Notes: generated by a model from the sequence alone, not told the origin. 52,498 nt of DNA from Methanoregula sp. (GCF_003170075.1 NZ_PMZU01000058.1:1-52498); one strand, 5' to 3'. Positions 1-8,720 are shown, counted from the stretch's first letter. Numbers and translations: made by a program.

Positions 1-45
1 CATTTTTCCGGAGCAGGGACCGCCACCCCCTCCGATCTCAGCATG

Positions 46-249
46 AGGAGGGGGTACCCCCCCTTGATTCCAGGGCCGTGACCTGTGGTTCGCGTGGAGT
101 CCTCGTCGGAACCACTCTTTTTCCGGCCCGTGTCAGATAAGGGGAGGCCCCCCCCGTACTCAACAAGAGGAGGGGGTCCCCCTCCAGGGGCTTTTGGATC
201 AGGCATACCCCCTCCCCCCCTTCCTCTTTCTTTGGAGGGGGACCCCCTG
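46..249. repeat. GC-rich palindromic elements in the leading intergenic region
   Basis: The first 320 bases carry no convincing gene. They hold three short palindromes built from a G-run followed by a C-run: GGGGGTACCCCC near 50-61, a 17-base perfect palindrome GGAGGGGGTCCCCCTCC at 169-185, and GGAGGGGGACCCCC at 234-247. Reading frames through this stretch are low-complexity Pro/Gly/Arg and look accidental. The elements could be structured RNA, repeats or protein sites. Nothing in the sequence decides between these. Confidence 0.5.
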
Positions 250-295
250 CACTATCCGGACAAATTCTGGTAAATTTATCTGATCCCCGGTCCCA

Positions 296-303
296 GTATA
301 ATG
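296..303 (+). promoter_or_regulatory. Possible TATA box for the 80-residue protein
   Basis: GTATAATG lies about 22 bases upstream of the ATG at 322. At this distance the transcript would be nearly leaderless. This is the only AT-rich patch close to the gene. Confidence 0.3.
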
Positions 304-321
304 AATTAACGGTGAAAACTG

Positions 322-564
322 ATGGGCGCAATGAACGGGATACAAGGGATGGTCGCAGCATATCTTGCGTCTCCAAACGGTCAGCAGACAATACGTTCCT
401 TCCTCTCATCTCCCGAAGGGAAAGAGGCCATCGATTCATACCTCGCAACCCCCGAGGGCCAGCAGATGGCCCGGCTCCTCCTCCTCCGGGCGCTGGACGG
501 CCTTGACATCCCCAATGAGGTCAAGGGCACGATACGGACGGCCCTTGGAGAGCCTGGGGCCTGA
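322..564 (+). CDS. Small repeat-containing hypothetical protein
   Basis: An 80-residue protein of unknown function. It contains three tandem copies of a motif of about 16-17 residues of the form (Y/F)LxxPxG, with cores YLASPNGQQ, FLSSPEGKE and YLATPEGQQ over roughly residues 12-50. A helical tail rich in Leu follows. There is no signal peptide or membrane segment. A TATA-like site lies just upstream, and ATG 322 and ATG 331 are both possible starts. Its codon use fits the neighbouring genes, unlike the overlapping frames. It stands alone before the M3 peptidase, and nothing in the context gives a function. Confidence 0.6.
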   Translation: MGAMNGIQGMVAAYLASPNGQQTIRSFLSSPEGKEAIDSYLATPEGQQMARLLLLRALDGLDIPNEVKGTIRTALGEPGA

Positions 565-702
565 GGCCCTGACCACACTCACTCTTTTCTCCGGACTCCC
601 CCTTGGAAGACGCTACCCAACCCCTTTTACTCTTCGGCATCCCAGTACCAGTCAGATTTCTGTATTCATTATCATCCCTGAACATTCCCCCGAGCATGTA
701 CC

Positions 703-2715
703 ATGACATCCCCTGCTCTGACTTTCCCTATAAAATCTCATTACCGGCCCGGTGAGATCACCGGACTGTGCGATGCAGCCATCAGCGCTGCTACCGCAGC
801 CCTCGCCCGGATCGCCGAACTGCCCCTAGAAAAGAGATCCATCGATACCACGCTGCTTGCGTTCGAGACCGCCATGGCGGACTTCGGTGACGCTACCCTG
901 CCCCTGACACTCATGGGCTACGTATATCCCGACCCGGCCATCGCGGCCGAAGGGTCGGCATGTGAGGAGAAAGCGGGGATGTTTGTTGTCAGCGTCTTTA
1001 CCCGCCGGGATCTCTACGACGCGATAAAAGATGCCGTCACCCGCACGCCGGAAGAGTCCCGGCTCCAAAAAGAGACGCTCCGGCAGTTTAAAAAGAACGG
1101 TCTCGCCCTGCCCGACGACCGGCTCGCGGTTGTCCGTGCCAAAAAAGAGCAGCTCACAAAACTTGAGGTGGAGTTTACTGCAAACCTCAACAATGACACA
1201 AGTTCTATCGGGTTCTCCGCAGCGGAACTCGACGGTGTCCCAAAAGAAGCGCTTGCCACTTTTGCGCGGACGGCAAGCGGCCTGTACCGGGTTACCACCA
1301 AGTACCCGGATTACATTCCGGTCATGCAGAACGCGAAAAACGGAGGGACAAGAAAACGGCTGTATACGGCCTTTGTCAACCGGCAGGCAGAGGCCAACAC
1401 CCTGCTCCTGATCGAGGCAATAGCAGTCCGCCGGCAGTGCGCAAAGGAACTGGGCTACGCGAGCTGGGCGGACTACCGGCTCGACGGCCGTATGGCAAAG
1501 AGCACCAAAACCGTGCTAGACTTCCTCGACGGGTTAAAAGAGCCCTTAAAGGAAAAGATCCGGTCTGACCTTGCCACGCTGCTTACCCTCAAAAAGGAAC
1601 TGGAACCGGGAGCAGTCCGTGTCGAGCCGTGGGATCTTGCATATCTTACCGAACAGGAACGGAAGCGGAAGTTTGCACTCGACGATGAGACGATCCGGAA
1701 GTACTTCCCGTTCGAACGGGTCGTGCAGGGCATGTTCAATTGTTTCGGCCCGCTCTTTGGGATCCGGTTTGCTGATGTGAAAAGGGCGAAGGTCTGGGCC
1801 CCGGGTGTGAAACTCTACCGGGTCATCAACGCCTCAGACAAACGGACGCTCGCGTATATTTACTTCGATATGTTCCCCCGCGACGGCAAATACGGGCACA
1901 TGATGATGGTGCCGCTGATCTCAGGCCGGGCAAAGGGGGGGGCTTATACGGTGCCGGTCACTGCCATTGTCGGAAATTTCCGGGCTCCGGCCGGGGACAT
2001 CCCCTCGCTCCTGACCCACGATGATATTGAGGGGCTCTTCCATGAGTTCGGCCACGCCCTCCATGGCAGCCTGACCCGGGTGCCTCATGCGAGCCTCTCG
2101 GGATCGAGCGTCGAGTGGGATTTTGTCGAGACGCCGTCGCAGGCGCTGGAGAACTGGGCGTGGGAACCGGCAGTGCTTGACGCCATATCCGGGAATTATG
2201 CGAACCCAAAGGAAAAACTCCCGGCAGCGCTCCGTGACCGGATCATCGCTGCCCGTGATCTCGACGCCGGCCTGAAATACACCCGGATGCTTGTCATCTC
2301 GACCGAGGACATGACGTTCCATACCGCTGACGGCCCGGTCGATGTCACGGGCATTGCAGACAAGGCCTACCGCGACCTGATGGGTATCCCACCGCTTGAA
2401 CGGGGCCACGAACCGGCGACCATCGGGCATTTCATGGGCGGGTACGATGCCGGGTATTACAGTTACCTCTGGGCCGAGGTCTATGCCCTGAATGTCTTTG
2501 CCCGGTTCAAAAAAGACGGCCTGTTCAATGCTACAACCGGTGCCGCATACCGTCACTGGATCCTCGAACAGGGTAACATGCAGGATGGGACGGTCCTCCT
2601 CAAAGGATTCCTCGAAAAAGAGCCGGGCATGGATGTCTTCTACGAGCGGCTGCACATCCGTCCCCCCGCAGAAACGCCGGGGTCGGGCAGTGTCAGCCGT
2701 CACGGGAGTTCCTGA
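703..2715 (+). CDS. M3 family zinc metallopeptidase (oligopeptidase)
   Basis: A 670-residue cytosolic oligopeptidase of the thimet/Dcp-like M3 family, expected to degrade short peptides. The zinc site is visible as H447-E448-F-G-H451. The third ligand is Glu476 in the DFVETPSQ segment, exactly 29 residues after the first His, as in thimet oligopeptidase and neurolysin. Length matches the family (650-700). The N-terminal helical half (residues 1-350) is typical of the substrate channel lid. Translation starts at ATG 703; no strong ribosome binding site is seen. The next gene begins 34 bases downstream, so the two may be co-transcribed, though no functional link is evident. Confidence 0.93.
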   Translation: MTSPALTFPIKSHYRPGEITGLCDAAISAATAALARIAELPLEKRSIDTTLLAFETAMADFGDATLPLTLMGYVYPDPAIAAEGSACEEKAGMFVVSVFTRRDLYDAIKDAVTRTPEESRLQKETLRQFKKNGLALPDDRLAVVRAKKEQLTKLEVEFTANLNNDTSSIGFSAAELDGVPKEALATFARTASGLYRVTTKYPDYIPVMQNAKNGGTRKRLYTAFVNRQAEANTLLLIEAIAVRRQCAKELGYASWADYRLDGRMAKSTKTVLDFLDGLKEPLKEKIRSDLATLLTLKKELEPGAVRVEPWDLAYLTEQERKRKFALDDETIRKYFPFERVVQGMFNCFGPLFGIRFADVKRAKVWAPGVKLYRVINASDKRTLAYIYFDMFPRDGKYGHMMMVPLISGRAKGGAYTVPVTAIVGNFRAPAGDIPSLLTHDDIEGLFHEFGHALHGSLTRVPHASLSGSSVEWDFVETPSQALENWAWEPAVLDAISGNYANPKEKLPAALRDRIIAARDLDAGLKYTRMLVISTEDMTFHTADGPVDVTGIADKAYRDLMGIPPLERGHEPATIGHFMGGYDAGYYSYLWAEVYALNVFARFKKDGLFNATTGAAYRHWILEQGNMQDGTVLLKGFLEKEPGMDVFYERLHIRPPAETPGSGSVSRHGSS

Positions 2716-2749
2716 AGCGTTCCTCTTATCACCCCTGCGCCCAAATCAT

Positions 2750-5392
2750 GTGAGTGTGATACACGAGCCGCCGGTAAAAAGGTACCTCTACTGGTGCGAC
2801 CAGTGTAACGTCCCGCTGATCGGCAGGACCTGCTCCTGCGGTGCAAACGGGCGGGAGATCGAACTCCTCCAGCCGTACGATGTACGCCCGGCGCTTTCTG
2901 CCGACATGGCACTTATCAAAAACCTCGTCCGCGAACGGTTCGGCAACGTCCCGATCCAGTCCGTTCTCCTTCTCAATAAGACCGGCGGGGTGGACCGGGC
3001 CGATCTCGTGATCGCCCACGGGCACCGGTTCGGCTGGCTCACCTTCGACCCCGTGACCCGAAAATTCTCGCTCGATATCTCCCCCGAGGCGCTGCCGTAT
3101 ATTCTCAAGCACGTGACCAAGGGAATCGTCGACCTCGAAACCGGCATCGATACCCCCGGCGGGCCCGGGCGGATGGGCGGCAAAAAGTTCCGGCTCAAAG
3201 AGCCCCAGCCCGATGGCACCGTGATTGTGAAATTCAGAAACCGGTTCGGCACCGGGGTGGTAAAGGAAGGGCAGATCCGGGTAAAGGAACTCATGCCGGT
3301 CGATCTCCGCACCGGGAAAAACCCGGACTGGGAACAGGTCGTGGAACAGAACCGGTACCATCTTAAAAACCTCGAACGGTCATCCGTCCGGATGATAAAA
3401 CAGCACATCCACGACCGGCCGAAGTGCAATGTCTCGTTCTCGGGCGGCAAGGACAGCACGGCGGTACTCACCCTCGCGAGGAAAGCCGGGGTCACGGAGG
3501 CGTTCTTCCTCGATACCGGTATCGAATTTCCCGAGACCATTGCGTTTGTGAAATCACAGGGCGTCCCGGTGATCGAGAAGGCCGGGGACTTCTGGCAGGC
3601 AGTAGAGAAGGCCGGGCCGCCCGGGAAGGACAACCGGTGGTGCTGCAAGCTCCTCAAACTGCGCCCGCTCAAACTCCACCTCGCAGAGATTGGAGCCTGC
3701 GTCACGGTGCAGGGCAACCGGTGGTATGAGTCGTGGAACCGGGCGGTGCTCGAAGAGACCAGCCAGAACCCGGCAAATCCGCTCCAGCTCAACATTTCCC
3801 CAATCCGGAACTGGCGGGCGCTTGAAGTCTTCCTCTACCTCTGGTGGCAGAAGGCTGCGATGAACCCGCTCTACGAGCAGGGGATCGAACGGATCGGGTG
3901 TTATGTGTGCCCATCCATGCTCGAAAGCGAGTATGAGGACCTCAGGGTCATGCACCCTGAGTATGCCCGTCGCTGGGATGCAGTTCTCGTGGAATACGCA
4001 AAGAAGAGGGGCCTGCCCGCTGCGTTCCACGAGTGGGGGCTCTGGCGCTGGAAGGCGCTGCCGCCCAAGATGCGGGAGCTCTGCCGGGACCGGGGCATCC
4101 CGGTACTGGATGATTATACCCTGCAGGCAGAACCGCCGGCAGAACGGGAAGAAACGGTTGAAATAACAAAAGAGAGAATCATGGAACCGGATATGGCAGC
4201 ACAGGAGACCGGGGGATACGCGGTGGAGGCGATCCGCAGGGATTTTCCCATCCTCGGCGACATTATTTATCTCGATAACGGAGCGACCAGTTTCTCTCCT
4301 GAACCCGTGATCGCGGCACAGGTCGAGTTCGAACACCGGTACCGGTCAAACGTGGGCCGGGGCGTGCACCGGCTCACCAGTATCGCCACCCAGCGGTACT
4401 GGCACGCCCACGAGAAGGTCGCGGACTTCATCGGTGGGAAAAACGGCGTCACCGTCTTTACGAAAAATACCACCGAATCGGTGAACATGGTCGCGCAGGG
4501 CATGGGCTGGAAGCCCGGCGACCGGGTTATCACAACCATCCTCGAACACCACTCGAACCTGCTCCCCTGGAGAAATCTCTCCAGAAAGGGAGTTGCCACC
4601 GATATTATTGGGATCACCCCGGATTACTCGCTCGACCTTGCCGCACTGGGACGGGCGATCACGGATACCACCCGGCTCGTGGCCGTCACGCAGGCTTCAA
4701 ACGTGCTTGGCGTTGTGACTCCGATAAAGGAGATTGCGAAGATCTGCCATGACCACGGAGTCCTCCTCCTTGTGGATGGGGCACAGGCCGTCCCGCACCT
4801 GCCGGTGGACGTGGAAAACCTCGACTGCGACTTCTACTGTTTTTCGGGCCACAAGATGCTCGGGCCGACGGGCACCGGGGTGCTCTGGATGAAGGAGCCC
4901 ACAATCGAACCGTCCATGCTCGGCGGCGGCATGGTCGATGCAGTAACGAGCGACGGCTGCACGCTGGCGCAGGGCTACCAGCGGTACGAGGCGGGGACGC
5001 CCAACATTGCGGGAGGCATCGGCCTTGGCGCTGCGGTGGACTACCTCCAGACGATCGGGATGGAAAAGATCCACACCTATGAGACCGATCTTACGAGCCG
5101 GCTCATCGCCGGCCTATCAGGAAACCAAAAAATCCATGTCTACGCCCCGCAGAATCCCGAGCACCGGATCGGGGTTGTCTCCTTTACGATCGAAGGCTTC
5201 CATCCCCACGAGGTAGCCCAGCAGCTCGATGAGATGGCGGATATCATGGTGCGGTCCGGCCACCACTGCTGCCAGCCGCTCGTTGAGAGTCTCGGGATTC
5301 CCGACGGGACCGTGCGGGCGAGCCTTGCGCTCTACAACACCCGGCAGGAGTGCGACATGCTGGTCGCAACCCTCGAAGAACTCACAAGGTGA
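2750..5392 (+). CDS. Fusion: APS-reductase-like PP-loop protein + cysteine desulfurase
   Basis: An 880-residue two-enzyme fusion, if GTG 2750 is the start (GTG 2756 is the alternative). N-terminus: a zinc ribbon (CDQC...CSC, residues 7-25) and a PUA-like region to about residue 200. Next comes a PAPS/APS reductase-type PP-loop domain with SGGKDST from residue 231, Cys298-Cys299 and Cys384-x-x-Cys387. This CC plus CxxC pattern binds [4Fe-4S] in assimilatory APS reductases. From about residue 490 there is a full class-V aminotransferase of the SufS type, with the PLP lysine in SGHK (Lys702) and the catalytic cysteine in GHHCCQPL (Cys840). The reading frame is uninterrupted. An internal ATG at 4181 could start the desulfurase separately. 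Likely role: self-supplied sulfur transfer to an unknown acceptor (inference). Confidence 0.85.
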   Translation: MSVIHEPPVKRYLYWCDQCNVPLIGRTCSCGANGREIELLQPYDVRPALSADMALIKNLVRERFGNVPIQSVLLLNKTGGVDRADLVIAHGHRFGWLTFDPVTRKFSLDISPEALPYILKHVTKGIVDLETGIDTPGGPGRMGGKKFRLKEPQPDGTVIVKFRNRFGTGVVKEGQIRVKELMPVDLRTGKNPDWEQVVEQNRYHLKNLERSSVRMIKQHIHDRPKCNVSFSGGKDSTAVLTLARKAGVTEAFFLDTGIEFPETIAFVKSQGVPVIEKAGDFWQAVEKAGPPGKDNRWCCKLLKLRPLKLHLAEIGACVTVQGNRWYESWNRAVLEETSQNPANPLQLNISPIRNWRALEVFLYLWWQKAAMNPLYEQGIERIGCYVCPSMLESEYEDLRVMHPEYARRWDAVLVEYAKKRGLPAAFHEWGLWRWKALPPKMRELCRDRGIPVLDDYTLQAEPPAEREETVEITKERIMEPDMAAQETGGYAVEAIRRDFPILGDIIYLDNGATSFSPEPVIAAQVEFEHRYRSNVGRGVHRLTSIATQRYWHAHEKVADFIGGKNGVTVFTKNTTESVNMVAQGMGWKPGDRVITTILEHHSNLLPWRNLSRKGVATDIIGITPDYSLDLAALGRAITDTTRLVAVTQASNVLGVVTPIKEIAKICHDHGVLLLVDGAQAVPHLPVDVENLDCDFYCFSGHKMLGPTGTGVLWMKEPTIEPSMLGGGMVDAVTSDGCTLAQGYQRYEAGTPNIAGGIGLGAAVDYLQTIGMEKIHTYETDLTSRLIAGLSGNQKIHVYAPQNPEHRIGVVSFTIEGFHPHEVAQQLDEMADIMVRSGHHCCQPLVESLGIPDGTVRASLALYNTRQECDMLVATLEELTR

Positions 5393-5778
5393 GGGTGGCG
5401 ACAGGAACTTTTTTGGAATTATTAAGGGTATTTCTTCACAGAAAGTAGGATCAGCCTGAAGAAGCCCCCCTCTTGCGCCAATGCGTCCCCCGAGGGGGAC
5501 GGGACGCTAGTAGCGATGCATCGGTATTACCTGTATTGGGCATCTCCTGAATCGCGCAAAAACGATAATACAGCACAATCGCAAATGGGGGGGGCCACAA
5601 GCGTGCGGGGGCGGAGACAGGCATGCCGGAGCCCCCAAGAGCGTCACTGTAAAAATTGAAAGACGTTTGTCAGATTTTCCACCCTTTACTGCGCTGCCAC
5701 GGTTTAATACGCCCCCCGTCCCATATTCGTGTACAAGTCACACGATGAAGCATCCGTGCGAAGAACCGGTGAAACGGT
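5393..5778. other. 386-base intergenic region with GC palindrome, no gene seen
   Basis: No supported coding sequence. A 16-base palindrome with arms GTCCCCC and GGGGGAC lies at 5485-5500. An alternative pairing of GCGTCCC (5483-5489) with GGGACGC (5501-5507) overlaps it. Further G/C runs lie at 5586-5632. I looked for a TPP riboswitch before thiM and did not find its conserved CTGAGA element. The 60 bases before thiM hold a pyrimidine-rich tract and no clear TATA box. Confidence 0.45.
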
Positions 5779-6579
5779 ATGGATAACCAGATCTTTTCCG
5801 AGATCTTTTTACGGGCAAGGGAGAGCCATCCCCTCGTCCATCACATCACCAACTACGTGACGGTCAACGACTGCGCCAATATCACCATCTGTGCCGGCGG
5901 TGCGCCGGTGATGGCGGATGCCCGTGAGGAGGCCGGGGAGATGGCAGGATTTGCCGGTGCTCTTGTCCTCAACATCGGGACGCTCAATGCGGGGATCATC
6001 GAGAGCATGATCCTTGCAGGGAAAGCAGCAAACGGCCGCAAGATCCCGGTCATTCTCGACCCGGTCGGGGCAGGGGCAACACGGCTCCGGACCGAGAGCA
6101 CCCGGCGCCTGCTCGATGAACTTGAGATTGCCATTATCAAGGGAAACGCCGGGGAGATCGGGGTGCTTGCCGGCGCCGATGCAAAAGTGCGGGGCGTGGA
6201 TTCGGCCGGTGTTGCCGGCGACATTGTGAGCATCACCCGGGACTTAGCGGAATCAACCGGCATCACGGTTGTCGCCAGCGGGGCGACGGATATCGTGAGC
6301 GACGGGAAACGGGTGCTCTTTGTCGAAAACGGCCATCCGATGATGGGTGGTATCTCGGGGACCGGCTGCATGGCGTCATCGGTCACCGGGGTCTGCGCAG
6401 CGGTCAGCACCGATATGGTGATGGCAGCGGCAACTGCCCTTGCCGCTTTCGGGCTTGCCGGGGAGCGGGCAGCGGCAAAAAGCCGGGGCCCCGGGTCCTT
6501 TAAGCCGGTGCTCTTCGATGAGATGGCAGCACTCACTCCGAAGGATGTTCTGGCAGGTGCACGGGTAACGTCGGCCTGA
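5779..6579 (+). CDS. thiM: Hydroxyethylthiazole kinase
   Basis: Phosphorylates 4-methyl-5-(2-hydroxyethyl)thiazole for thiamine salvage. At 266 residues it matches the family. The ribokinase-like fold signature is clear: [14 protein letters not shown] near the N-terminus, the [10 protein letters not shown] segment near residue 95, and the GTGCM anion-hole motif near residue 195. ATG 5779 follows a GGTGAAACGGT stretch that can act as ribosome binding site. It lies 9 bases before thiE, and both form a short operon with the phosphoesterase gene downstream. Confidence 0.95.
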   Translation: MDNQIFSEIFLRARESHPLVHHITNYVTVNDCANITICAGGAPVMADAREEAGEMAGFAGALVLNIGTLNAGIIESMILAGKAANGRKIPVILDPVGAGATRLRTESTRRLLDELEIAIIKGNAGEIGVLAGADAKVRGVDSAGVAGDIVSITRDLAESTGITVVASGATDIVSDGKRVLFVENGHPMMGGISGTGCMASSVTGVCAAVSTDMVMAAATALAAFGLAGERAAAKSRGPGSFKPVLFDEMAALTPKDVLAGARVTSA

Positions 6580-6588
6580 ACTGGTGTT

Positions 6589-7227
6589 ATGAACCTCGAT
6601 CTTTATGTCATCACGGATGAGACGATCGCCGCCGGGCGCACTCATACGGAGATCGCCCGTCTCGCCATTGCCGGCGGTGCCGATGCGATCCAGCTCCGGG
6701 ACAAGTGCTGCGGGACGAGGGAACTCTGCCGCACCGGCCGGCAGATCCGTGAGATCACCAGAAAGACCGGGACGCTCTTTATCGTGAACGACCGGCTGGA
6801 CGTCGCCCTTGCCTGCGGGGCGGACGGGGTACACCTCGGTCAGGGCGACCTGCGGGTGGATGTGGTACGGCAGCTGGCACCCCGTTCCTTTGTGATCGGC
6901 GTCTCGGTCGGGAATGCCGGCGAAGCGGTTAACGCAGACAAGGCAGGGGCAGACTACGTGACCTTAAGCCCGGTCTTTTCTACAACCTCCAAGAACGATG
7001 CCGGCCCCGGCCATGGACTTGCGGCACTGCGGGAGATCCGGGCAGAAGTTTCGATCCCGGTGATTGCTATCGGGGGCATCAGCAGGGATAACGTGGGTGC
7101 AGTGATCGGGGCGGGTGCAGACGGCGTTGCCGTGATCTCGGCGGTCGTCGGGCAGTCAGATATTATGGCTGCCGCCCGCGACCTCAAAGACCGGATCACC
7201 GCGGCAAAACGGGAGCACCGGCGATGA
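6589..7227 (+). CDS. thiE: Thiamine-phosphate synthase
   Basis: Joins hydroxymethylpyrimidine diphosphate with thiazole phosphate to make thiamine phosphate, the step after ThiM. It is a 212-residue TIM barrel. Family motifs seen are QLRDK near residue 35, the FIVNDRLDVAL segment, DGVHLGQ, and the phosphate-binding IAIGGIS loop near residue 160, followed by GADGVAVISA. This is a stand-alone ThiE, not the ThiD-ThiN fusion that many archaea use. The stop codon overlaps the next gene's ATG by four bases (ATGA at 7224), indicating translational coupling. Confidence 0.95.
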   Translation: MNLDLYVITDETIAAGRTHTEIARLAIAGGADAIQLRDKCCGTRELCRTGRQIREITRKTGTLFIVNDRLDVALACGADGVHLGQGDLRVDVVRQLAPRSFVIGVSVGNAGEAVNADKAGADYVTLSPVFSTTSKNDAGPGHGLAALREIRAEVSIPVIAIGGISRDNVGAVIGAGADGVAVISAVVGQSDIMAAARDLKDRITAAKREHRR

Positions 7228-7610
7228 CGGCCGATCTGCCCGGGTTCGTGCTCCACGAGCATTTTTCGCAGCACCACCATTTCGACTTCCGGCTGGAGCG
7301 GGATGGCGTACTGAAGAGCTGGGCGGTCCCGAAAGGGTTGCCTGAGACACCCGGCGAGCGCCGGCTCGCCATCGCGGTCGAAGATCACCCGCTTGCCTAC
7401 GGGGACTTCGAGGGGACGATCCCGGAAGGGGATTACGGGGCTGGAGAGGTGAAGATTGCTGATTCAGGCACGTACGAGACGCTTGGCTGGACGGACGAGC
7501 GGATCGAGGTGGTGCTGCACGGCCGGCAGTTCTCGGGCAAGTACGTGTTACTCCGGTTTAAAAAAGCCGGGGAGAAGAACTGGCTTGTCCTGAAAGGAAA
7601 GGAGACCTGA
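7224..7610 (+). CDS. LigD-type 3'-phosphoesterase (stand-alone)
   Basis: A 128-residue protein corresponding to the N-terminal phosphoesterase domain of bacterial LigD, which trims 3'-phosphate or terminal ribonucleotide ends during DNA repair. Visible signatures are HHHFDFRLERDG near residue 12, the WAVPKG loop, EDHPLAYGDFEGTIPEG near residue 55 and YGAGEV. These contain the His/Asp/Glu metal ligands of the family. Stand-alone copies are known in archaea. It overlaps thiE by four bases. No ligase or Ku gene is near, so its partner must be encoded elsewhere. Confidence 0.9.
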   Translation: MTADLPGFVLHEHFSQHHHFDFRLERDGVLKSWAVPKGLPETPGERRLAIAVEDHPLAYGDFEGTIPEGDYGAGEVKIADSGTYETLGWTDERIEVVLHGRQFSGKYVLLRFKKAGEKNWLVLKGKET

Positions 7611-7679
7611 AGGCAGGTAAACCCATATTTCGGATGCGGTACCGGAGCGGGAGCCCCCGCATGGATCAGGCCGGCTGAA

Positions 7680-7688
7680 TTTTATATC
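7680..7688 (+). promoter_or_regulatory. TATA box of the lipoprotein gene
   Basis: TTTTATATC is a good archaeal TATA element. It sits about 27 bases before the ATG at 7711, implying a leaderless or very short-leader transcript. Confidence 0.5.
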
Positions 7689-7710
7689 TCATAAAAACAA
7701 CGATGAGTGC

Positions 7711-8193
7711 ATGAAAGTCCCGATACTCTGCCCCACGCTCTTCCTGATCGTTCTTTTTGCTATCGGTGCGGGATGCAGCACGACTGCCCCACCCTCCCAA
7801 AGTGCCCCGGTGACGACGCCTTCATCAGGTGCTGTTGCCATCCAGCCGGACATCACGCGCTACACGGTTCTTATGTCATCAGCGCCGGGTATCGGACTCT
7901 CCCCCAACGTCAGCGGCCCGCTCTCCGCTGAACACCTTACCTGTACATGGAAGACCGATTACGGCCACTTCCTCAGATGGGAGGCACCAGATTACACGGT
8001 ACAGGAACTTGGCAGTACCGTCACTGTCAACGGGACAAAAGTATACTGGACATACCTTGATGCGAATGCGAGCGCCCCCCGTCCTCCGGTCCATATCACG
8101 CTTGATGTTACTGACCCGACAACCGGTGCAACTCTCGGGCATGCAGAACAGGTGATCAGCTGGGGTGCAAACGATACAGCGGTGATCGGGTAA
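7711..8193 (+). CDS. Putative secreted lipoprotein, function unknown
   Basis: A 160-residue exported protein. Residues 4-20 form a hydrophobic signal peptide ending in a lipobox-like AGC (Cys at about 22), so the mature protein is probably lipid-anchored outside the cell. A Thr/Ser/Pro-rich linker follows (residues 23-45), then a compact beta-rich domain of about 110 residues with Trp-containing strands (TCTWKTDYGHFLRW). No enzyme motif is seen. A TATA box lies just upstream, and a T-run at 8241-8247 could end the transcript. Confidence 0.75.
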   Translation: MKVPILCPTLFLIVLFAIGAGCSTTAPPSQSAPVTTPSSGAVAIQPDITRYTVLMSSAPGIGLSPNVSGPLSAEHLTCTWKTDYGHFLRWEAPDYTVQELGSTVTVNGTKVYWTYLDANASAPRPPVHITLDVTDPTTGATLGHAEQVISWGANDTAVIG

Positions 8194-8236
8194 TACCGTA
8201 ATTCGGGTAAGATACCTGATATAGATTCCAGAATAG

Positions 8237-8247
8237 TTACTTTTTTT
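8237..8247 (+). terminator. Poly-T tract downstream of the lipoprotein gene
   Basis: A run of seven T residues (8241-8247) lies about 45 bases after the stop codon at 8193. Archaeal RNA polymerase terminates at such tracts without needing a hairpin. Confidence 0.35.
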
Positions 8248-8271
8248 AAAGGAATTCTACTTCTCTTCTGC

Positions 8272-8288
8272 AAAAACCGATCAAAAAC
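8272..8288 (-). terminator. Oligo-T terminator of tRNA-Thr
   Basis: On the minus strand two T5 tracts (complement of 8283-8287 and 8272-8276) follow the tRNA within 20 bases, a typical archaeal tRNA terminator. Confidence 0.45.
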
Positions 8289-8293
8289 AGGAG

Positions 8294-8365
8294 AGCCGCC
8301 GGAGGGACTTGAACCCTCGACCTGCTGATTACGAATCAGCCGCTATACCGCTAAGCCACGACGGC
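8294..8365 (-). tRNA. tRNA-Thr (anticodon CGU)
   Basis: Read on the minus strand, a complete 72-nt cloverleaf is visible. There is a 7-bp acceptor stem (GCCGTCG with CGGCGGC, one T-G pair), a short D arm, a 5-bp anticodon stem GCTGA/TCAGC around loop TTCGTAA, and a T arm GAGGGTTCAAGTCCCTC. The anticodon is CGT, reading the threonine codon ACG. The discriminator base is T and no CCA is encoded. No intron is present. Confidence 0.95.
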
Positions 8366-8423
8366 GCACTGCCTCACAATATCGACCTGCACGCTAATAA
8401 AATCTGTGTTTGGGTGGTGGGGT

Positions 8424-8720
8424 TTACGAATACCCGCGAAGCGTCGTTACGCTCTCGGCGGGATGGGCTTCCTTCGCCGGGGAGATCGTGCCGAACTTTC
8501 CTTCGTAGTCGGTGATGGTTTTCTGGAGCACGGCGAGCAGGTTCTTTGCGTGCGCAGGCGTGATGGAGACGATCGCCTTTGCCCGCGCCTGGTTGACCTG
8601 CGGGAGCTGGTGGAGGAACATGAAGGTGAACTCATCGTCCTTGTACGCGATCTGGATCATGTTGCTGTACACGGGGTCAAGCGTCGGGGGGATATTGACG
8701 GATATTTCCTGTCCGGTCAT
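8424..8720 (-). CDS. DUF3467 family protein
   Basis: A 98-residue protein of the small DUF3467 family found in bacteria and archaea, function unknown. Family features seen: an N-terminal segment DPVYSNMIQIAY, a central EFTFMFLHQLPQ, and a C-terminal TPAHAKNLLAVLQKTITDYEGKFG helix. It is likely a soluble beta-sandwich protein. It stands between the tRNA and the Cas4-like gene, which is transcribed divergently. Confidence 0.85.
   Translation of the reverse strand: MTGQEISVNIPPTLDPVYSNMIQIAYKDDEFTFMFLHQLPQVNQARAKAIVSITPAHAKNLLAVLQKTITDYEGKFGTISPAKEAHPAESVTTLRGYS

Noticed and set aside
2788-3795. Long antisense frame of 335 codons within the PP-loop fusion gene
   Set aside because: Low-complexity Ser/Arg/Pro composition and full overlap with a well-supported gene; a by-product of GC-rich codon use.
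5600-5778. TPP riboswitch upstream of thiM
   Set aside because: The conserved CTGAGA and ACC-type elements of the thiamine pyrophosphate riboswitch are not present.
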